DNA from: Chitinophagaceae bacterium
Lineage (GTDB): Bacteria; Bacteroidota; Bacteroidia; Chitinophagales; Chitinophagaceae
Assembly (NCBI GenBank): GCA_947488765.1
Contig: CANLAE010000008.1
Coordinates: forward strand, 37,716-101,715
Reading direction: 5' to 3'
Length of the DNA: 64,000 bases
Each line of letters opens with the position of its first letter. Position 1 is the first letter of the stretch. The notes beneath the pieces were generated by a model, which searched no databases, had not been told where the DNA came from, and saw only the letters and a list, made by a program, of their open reading frames with translations. Position numbers and translations under genes: made by a program. Positions 58,935 to 64,000 of the stretch are shown here, one piece after another.

Positions 58935-59930
58935 GTGAAAATTGTAATAATTTCTAGGCCTAGTGATTGTTTTCCGAATATTATTTCTAAAGGCTTGAAG
59001 GAAATGATTCAAAAGCAAGGGTTTGAAGTGGAAATTTTACATGAAATTCCGTTTTTAATGAGGGCTCTTCCTTTAATTGAACAACCTATAAGATGGGAAG
59101 CAAATTTTGGATTTAGAATTCGTGAAAAGATAAAGTACTTTTTTCATGATTTTCTTTTAAAAAAAAAATTAGCAAATAAGGATGTAATTATTATTTCTGA
59201 ATGTTATGCAAATTTGTTTTGGAGAAATTACCTCTACATAGAGGTAATTAGAAATATAACCAATGCAAAGATTGTTAGTTATACGGATGGTCCACTTGAT
59301 TCTGCTCCGCTGCATAAGAAAAGATGGATAAATAATTATGACCGGGATGAAGGCTTTTTTGATTTCAATTTGTTTTTAACTGATAAAATTGAAAGAAAAG
59401 TTCCACTAAAAAAAAATCAGTACAAAATCGGGGTAAATCTGTGTATTTCTGACGAAATAATAAAAGTAGATAGTGATTTTAAGATACTTTTAGATTTTGA
59501 ACAAATAGGAGTTGAGTCAGAACGGACATTTCAAAAGATGTTTCTGTTAAGTCAAAATATTTTATTTACTCAATTATTAGGTCAATATACAAACGTTCAA
59601 ATTAGAAAAATATACTCAGAACATAATATTTTATTTCTTTCATTGCCTGAAACTTTTGGGCTATCGATTGGAGAAGCACTTTGTCTAGGTTGTAAAATTG
59701 CCATTCCAGATAGAAATTGGGTGATGTCGTGGGATATTTATGACGAATTACCCTATTTTTTCATTATTTACAATTCTGAAAATCTCTACGAAATTTTAGA
59801 AAAGGAAAAAAATGTATCTAAAGAAGAACGAATAAGAGTTATCAGAGATTTTAAGTCATTATACCCTGATTTCATTTTTGGGAATGATAAAAATCTAGAA
59901 ATTTTTTTACATCACCTATCAAAAAGTTAA
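58935..59930 (+). CDS. Putative glycosyltransferase with GT-B-like C-terminus
   Basis: 331 residues starting at GTG 58935 (MKIVIISRPSDCFPNIISKG). The C-terminal block LFLSLPETFGLSIGEALCLG followed by CKIAIPDRNW corresponds to the conserved E-x7-E donor-binding region of GT4-type enzymes (here ETFGLSIGE). The N-terminal half is divergent and I cannot align it to a family. It lies 29 bases after the preceding transferase gene and 69 before the next. Confidence 0.65.
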   Translation: MKIVIISRPSDCFPNIISKGLKEMIQKQGFEVEILHEIPFLMRALPLIEQPIRWEANFGFRIREKIKYFFHDFLLKKKLANKDVIIISECYANLFWRNYLYIEVIRNITNAKIVSYTDGPLDSAPLHKKRWINNYDRDEGFFDFNLFLTDKIERKVPLKKNQYKIGVNLCISDEIIKVDSDFKILLDFEQIGVESERTFQKMFLLSQNILFTQLLGQYTNVQIRKIYSEHNILFLSLPETFGLSIGEALCLGCKIAIPDRNWVMSWDIYDELPYFFIIYNSENLYEILEKEKNVSKEERIRVIRDFKSLYPDFIFGNDKNLEIFLHHLSKS

Positions 59931-59999
59931 AAAAAATTATAGCTAGTGTTTAGGTAAATTTTTGTTGAAAACATTTTTTATTTAAAAAGGTATTAAATA

Positions 60000-61238
60000 A
60001 TGAATAAAAACCTTGTAAGAAATATTGGAATCATTATTCCTTATTCTTTTTTCCCTCCATTAGGTGGTGGAGCATTGCGTTGTTTCTATGTTGTAAAAGA
60101 ATTATCAAAATACCACAATCTGGTGTTATTTATTTCTGAACAGGAAAACATGCCTGAATTTGTAGATTGGATTGAATCTTTAAAAAATGTCAGGTATGTT
60201 ATAATATTGAATTCAAAAAATAAAACACGTACTCTTTTAAATAAAATCAAGGACAGATTGAGGTCAGGTATTCATACAAATCAATTTTTTCAACCTACCA
60301 ATCAGGTTTTTCTGGATGGGTTTGAATTGATAAGAAATGAAATAACTAATCAAAAATTTGATGCCTTTATTTGTGAAAATCTTGATACGCTGATAAGTTT
60401 TAATAAATTATTAAAAAAATACCAAATTCCAGTTGTTTATGAAGCACATAATGTAGATAGCGACTTATGGTTACAAATGCATTTGAAAACAGGAAATAAA
60501 CAATATCTTTCTAATAGTAAAACCGCACTAGTAACTGAAAAGAAATTAGGCAATATCACTGATCTTGTTGTAACTGTTACAAATAATGATAAAATCAGAT
60601 TGTCTAAATTAAACACCACTCGTTCTGTAAATATTGAAGTAGTTGAATCTGGGGTAGATACTGATTTAAAGATACCTGCACACCAAAAAAATGACGATAG
60701 GTTTAATATATTATTCTGCGGTAATTTGGAATACGAGCCTAACTATGAGGGATTAGTATGGTTTTACTACAGCGTACTTCCATTATTTAAAAAGTTTGGC
60801 ATTTTATTCAAAATAACAGTTATTGGTAAATTAACAAATTCTGATAGGTATAATTTTTTAAAAGATTCAAATGATATTAATTTTATTGGAACCGTAGAAT
60901 CAGTCAACAAATACTATCACGAAGCGGATGTGAGTATAGTTCCAATTTTAAGCGGCAGTGGTATTAGACTTAAAATTACTGAGTCGTTGAGCTTTGCAGT
61001 TCCGGTTGTTTCAACTACACTTGGTGCTGAAGGCATTAGAGAAAATAATGCAGTTTTATTGGCAGATACACCTGAAGAATTTGTTGATTCTTTGATTAGT
61101 TTGTATCAACTTGGTAAGATGAGAAGGGAATTAGGAAATGAAGGAAGAGAAATGATCTTGAAATACTATGATTGGAAATCATTGATGTCAAAGTTTAATA
61201 ATAATATTTTAAATATTATAAACACTAATACCAATTAA
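60000..61238 (+). CDS. GT4-family glycosyltransferase
   Basis: 412 residues. The N-terminal domain opens GIIIPYSFFPPLGGGALRCF, typical of GT4 enzymes. VVYEAHNVDSDLW gives the acceptor-side His. The C-terminal donor domain has ILFCGNLEYEPNYEGLVWF, DVSIVPILSGSGIRLKITES and FAVPVVSTTLGAEGI. All parts of a GT-B retaining transferase are present. It would add one sugar to the lipid-linked glycan at the cytoplasmic face; donor unknown. Confidence 0.9.
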   Translation: MNKNLVRNIGIIIPYSFFPPLGGGALRCFYVVKELSKYHNLVLFISEQENMPEFVDWIESLKNVRYVIILNSKNKTRTLLNKIKDRLRSGIHTNQFFQPTNQVFLDGFELIRNEITNQKFDAFICENLDTLISFNKLLKKYQIPVVYEAHNVDSDLWLQMHLKTGNKQYLSNSKTALVTEKKLGNITDLVVTVTNNDKIRLSKLNTTRSVNIEVVESGVDTDLKIPAHQKNDDRFNILFCGNLEYEPNYEGLVWFYYSVLPLFKKFGILFKITVIGKLTNSDRYNFLKDSNDINFIGTVESVNKYYHEADVSIVPILSGSGIRLKITESLSFAVPVVSTTLGAEGIRENNAVLLADTPEEFVDSLISLYQLGKMRRELGNEGREMILKYYDWKSLMSKFNNNILNIINTNTN

Positions 61239-61268
61239 GGCACGTCAACATAGGCTTTAAAGTTTATT

Positions 61269-62132
61269 ATGTCAAAAAATTTACAAATGAATACACCTTT
61301 AATTAGTGTGTTAATGACAGCCTACAACCGTGAAAAGTATATAGCAGAAGCAATTGAAAGTGTTTTAGCATCTACTTATCAAAATTTTGAATTGATTATT
61401 GTAGATGATTGTTCAACTGATCAAACATTAGAGATTGCAAGAGGATATGAAAAACTAGACGCACGCATTCGGGTACATGTAAATGAAAAAAATCTTGGGG
61501 ACTATAAAAACAGAAATTTTGCAGTCAGTCTTTCAACATATGATTATTTTACATTTGTTGATTCCGACGATTTAATTTTTCCGCATACACTTGAGACTAT
61601 GGCTTCAGCAATTGAAGAGTTCCCATATCATGGCGCTTATATAATGACACGAAATCAAGACCCATACAATTCAAAATCATATTCACTATCGTCAATTGAA
61701 GCATTGCATGATCATTTTTTTGTAAGTGGGTTTTTAGAGACCGGACTTCTTGGCACTTTGTTTAACAAAGAAATATTTTATAAGCTAGGTGGTTTTTCGG
61801 AACGGCGAATGACTAGTGATATTGATTATTTTTTGAGAATTTCATTGAATGGTCCAATAGTAAGGTTACCAAGTAAACTAGGATTTTGGAGGTCACATAT
61901 CAATCAAGAATCGAGTCATGGGTTTGAGTATTATCTTTTAGATATGACTTTGATTTACAAGAATACAATTAATTCAAGTAATTTTCCACTAAAAAAATAT
62001 AGATTTAGAATACTAAGAAAAATGTATATTTCGAAATTAAAGTATGTTTTGTATAGGGTTTATAAAACAAAGAATATTCAGGATTTAAAGTATTTAATCA
62101 GAATTTTTACTGTGAATGAGTTTATTGTTTGA
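61269..62132 (+). CDS. GT2-family glycosyltransferase
   Basis: 287 residues with the GT2 core intact: LISVLMTAYNREKYIAEAIE, FELIIVDDCSTDQTLEIARG and YFTFVDSDDLIFPHT (DxD equivalent). RRMTSDIDYFLRIS holds the likely catalytic base region. The C-terminal part is basic. The end overlaps the next gene by 17 bases. Confidence 0.9.
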   Translation: MSKNLQMNTPLISVLMTAYNREKYIAEAIESVLASTYQNFELIIVDDCSTDQTLEIARGYEKLDARIRVHVNEKNLGDYKNRNFAVSLSTYDYFTFVDSDDLIFPHTLETMASAIEEFPYHGAYIMTRNQDPYNSKSYSLSSIEALHDHFFVSGFLETGLLGTLFNKEIFYKLGGFSERRMTSDIDYFLRISLNGPIVRLPSKLGFWRSHINQESSHGFEYYLLDMTLIYKNTINSSNFPLKKYRFRILRKMYISKLKYVLYRVYKTKNIQDLKYLIRIFTVNEFIV

Positions 62133-62778
62133 ACCATATCGTATTCGTAATAAAGCAGTAGCTATACTTGAAAAATTTTTAGGGATTTTTCCATTATATA
62201 GTTTTTTCAGAAAAACTAAAAGTGATGAATATCCAATCACGTTTAGTATTTGGTATAATCAAAAATTGCGCGGCATTAATGGTTCAGCATATTGGCCCGT
62301 TCATCCTTCAAGTTTGGTTAAGTTTCAACATAAAGTGAAAATTGGAAAACATTCTTATCCAGGCTATCAATCAGGGTGCTTTATCAACGGGTCCAATGGA
62401 ATAATAATTGGTGATTACACCTATTTTGGTACAAATGTAGGATTAATGAGTTCGAATCACGATGTACATGATTTGCGTAATCTCATTAGTACTTCACCAA
62501 TTCAAATAGGTAATTATAATTGGGTTGGTATGAATTCGGTGATATTACCTGGAGTTGATTTAGGGGATTTTACGATTGTTGGTGCTGGAAGTGTTGTAAC
62601 AAAATCTTTTAGCGAAGGTTACTGTATAATTGCTGGAAACCCAGCAAAAATTATCAGACATTTAGACCCTAAAGAATGTATGAAATATGAAAAAAACACA
62701 CAATGCATCGGTTATTTGAGCATTAGTGAATTTGAAATAAGGAAGGAACAAATTTTAAAGGATATTTGGAGCATATAA
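62116..62778 (+). CDS. Hexapeptide-repeat O-acetyltransferase
   Basis: 220 residues. The C-terminal half is a left-handed beta-helix acyltransferase: GIIIGDYTYFGTNVGLMSSN, HDVHDLRNLISTSPIQIG, NYNWVGMNSVILPGVDLG, then AGSVVTKSFSEGYCIIAGNP. The His in SNHDVHD is the usual catalytic residue. The N-terminal part is helical and basic. Likely O-acetylates the polysaccharide or a precursor. It overlaps both neighbours (17 bases upstream, 13 downstream). Confidence 0.85.
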   Translation: MSLLFEPYRIRNKAVAILEKFLGIFPLYSFFRKTKSDEYPITFSIWYNQKLRGINGSAYWPVHPSSLVKFQHKVKIGKHSYPGYQSGCFINGSNGIIIGDYTYFGTNVGLMSSNHDVHDLRNLISTSPIQIGNYNWVGMNSVILPGVDLGDFTIVGAGSVVTKSFSEGYCIIAGNPAKIIRHLDPKECMKYEKNTQCIGYLSISEFEIRKEQILKDIWSI

Positions 62779-63764
62779 TAATCAAGGATCCCACGTTGAA
62801 GGGCAGAGAATACGGGACTCTTGCTTCGTTTCAAGAAGCAATTCAAAAAATTACGGCCGCTGATGAAATATTACTCCCGGAATTAGGATTTTGGGAAAAA
62901 TATTTTCTCCAAGTTTCAAAATGGAGATTTTTAAGAAAGTTCATTCGTAAAAGAAAAATAGTTCATAATACAGAAAAGATTGACGTACTCTGGTATATCT
63001 TAATGGGCCCCGAGAATTATAGACTTGATTTATTTAAAGGGTATGAAAATGTAGCTGTAAAAATCATTTACTTTTTTGATACTTTACCACACCAAATCTA
63101 TTTAATTAAAAAATTAAAAATTCATTCTTTATTTAATTATCAAATAACTTCATTTAATGATGCTGTTGTTTATTTAAATAAAATAACTAATTCAAATTGG
63201 TATTTCGTTCAGCAAGCATCTAGCATAGAATACATGTATGACAAAGATTTAATAAGCAAGGAGATTGCTTTTAGTTCTTTTGGGCGTTCAGATTCTAAAT
63301 TAAATAATGTTATTCAAAAATTTTGTGATAAGAATAATCTAATTTTTTATCGTACACATGAATTAGGAGGAAAAATACTGACTAATAATAAGGAGCTTTA
63401 TAAAAGTTATTGTTGGGCTCTTTCAAATTCAGTTTTTAATGTAAGTCTATCCGTTGAAACAACTAACAAGGAACGTGCTGCCTTTCTTTCTCCTATTACA
63501 TGTAGATGGTATGAATCAATTTTAGCCAAAAATATTGTTATTGGAAAAAAGCCTAAAAATCCATTTTTTAATCATTTATTCCCAGATAATTTTGTGCAAG
63601 AAATTGACATAAATGCTTCTGACGATATATTAGAAGATCAAATTTCTATACTTTGGAAGAATAGGCAAATTCTATTTAAAAATATTTATAATAGTAAAAA
63701 TATAAATTTTATTGATTACGATTGGTGTTCAAGAGTTGTTGAAATTTTAAATATCGTAGATTAA
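62766..63764 (+). CDS. Putative glycosyltransferase, GT-B-like, of unknown family
   Basis: 332 residues, starting inside the end of the acetyltransferase gene. I recognise no clear family. Points of note are IDVLWYILMGPENYRLDLFK and IIYFFDTLPHQIYLIKKLKI, which read like an N-terminal Rossmann half, then ISKEIAFSSFGRSDSKLN and ERAAFLSPITCRWYESILA, followed by IVIGKKPKNPFF. That last stretch resembles the donor-domain E-rich helix of GT-B transferases. Function by position in the cluster only. Confidence 0.6.
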   Translation: MEHIIIKDPTLKGREYGTLASFQEAIQKITAADEILLPELGFWEKYFLQVSKWRFLRKFIRKRKIVHNTEKIDVLWYILMGPENYRLDLFKGYENVAVKIIYFFDTLPHQIYLIKKLKIHSLFNYQITSFNDAVVYLNKITNSNWYFVQQASSIEYMYDKDLISKEIAFSSFGRSDSKLNNVIQKFCDKNNLIFYRTHELGGKILTNNKELYKSYCWALSNSVFNVSLSVETTNKERAAFLSPITCRWYESILAKNIVIGKKPKNPFFNHLFPDNFVQEIDINASDDILEDQISILWKNRQILFKNIYNSKNINFIDYDWCSRVVEILNIVD

Positions 63765-63767
63765 GTT

Positions 63768-64000
63768 ATGAAATTAAATTTAGGTTGTGGATCTGTTAGG
63801 CCAATGGGTTGGATTAATACTGATTCTTCATTAAATGCCAATATTCAAAGAATTCCATTCATTGCAAAAAAAATTACTAAATTATTTAATAAAGTCGATT
63901 ATGACTCTAATAATTTAGTTTATATGAATTTAAACAAAAAATGGGCTTTTAAAGATAACTCTGTTGATATTGTTTATGCGTCTCATTTATTTGAGCACTT
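63768..64000 (+). CDS. SAM-dependent methyltransferase, N-terminal part (runs off the window)
   Basis: ATG at 63768, three bases after the preceding stop. The start MKLNLGCGSVRPMGWINTDS contains SAM motif I (LNLGCGS) and the acidic motif II (NTDSS). FKDNSVDIVYASHLFEHL ends the visible part and is the usual motif III region of class I methyltransferases encoded in polysaccharide clusters. About 77 codons are visible. Not in the ORF track because it is cut by the edge. Confidence 0.85.
   Translation, partial: MKLNLGCGSVRPMGWINTDSSLNANIQRIPFIAKKITKLFNKVDYDSNNLVYMNLNKKWAFKDNSVDIVYASHLFEH

Overview
The window reads as a chromosomal segment of a low-GC Bacteroidota, most likely a Chitinophagales/Chitinophagaceae-type bacterium. 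The reasons are a SusC/SusD pair with a DUF1735 lipoprotein, a ubiE–PorT-like pair, DUF6702 and HupE/UreJ proteins beside an M1 peptidase, YHYH and BNR/sortilin-type secreted proteins, many short lipoproteins, and menaquinone rather than ubiquinone biology. The species assignment is inference; no rRNA or tRNA gene was recognised.

Layout. 1–2.1 kb: a truncated TPR protein, queE and folD. 2.2–8.0 kb: a SusC–SusD–DUF1735 uptake operon closed by a strong hairpin terminator. 8–23 kb: mostly housekeeping genes (YifB/ComM, UbiE/MenG, RsgA, gamma carbonic anhydrase, two PLP aminotransferases, photolyase, alanine dehydrogenase, TsaE, an OmpR-type regulator), with a first S23-type four-helix-bundle gene at 13.7 kb. 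23–33 kb: secreted and envelope proteins (BNR-repeat protein, cytochrome c, esterase, SCO, MORN-like, YHYH, M1 aminopeptidase, HupE/UreJ, DUF6702). 33–34.2 kb: a cluster of hairpin-forming dispersed repeats. 34–41.7 kb: a 2-oxoacid:ferredoxin oxidoreductase alpha subunit, a polysaccharide deacetylase, flavin reductase, a UmuDC pair whose UmuD lacks both catalytic residues, and an AmgK-like kinase fused to a RapZ C-terminal domain. 41.8–43.7 kb: a MurU-like nucleotidyltransferase and an amino-sugar acetyltransferase gene broken by an 81-bp tandem duplication.

43.9–64 kb is a surface-polysaccharide locus: WlbA/WlbB-like sugar-nucleotide enzymes, Wza, Wzc, the ABC exporter Wzm/Wzt, then methyltransferases, glycosyltransferases and acetyltransferases that run off the right edge. 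The downstream part is visibly more AT-rich than the rest. It holds a glycosyltransferase with an in-frame stop and two decayed gene remnants, so the sugar-specific part is probably turning over.

The most unusual structure lies between wzm and wzt (49,788–52,513). A block carrying an S23-type four-helix protein, a truncated RhuM-like protein and an AlbA_2/ATPase-type regulator is studded with GGTTGAG / CTCAAC hexamer arrays. Two of these arrays run directly into the start codon of the next gene with no spacer (19.5 units before the S23 gene, 14 units before wzt). The other S23 gene at 13.7 kb is likewise bracketed by short repeats (GATGACAG upstream, CTGTCATC downstream), and its array ends four bases before the next start codon. 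This repeat-bracketed S23 architecture is my best candidate for an undescribed element. Its mobility and function are inference.
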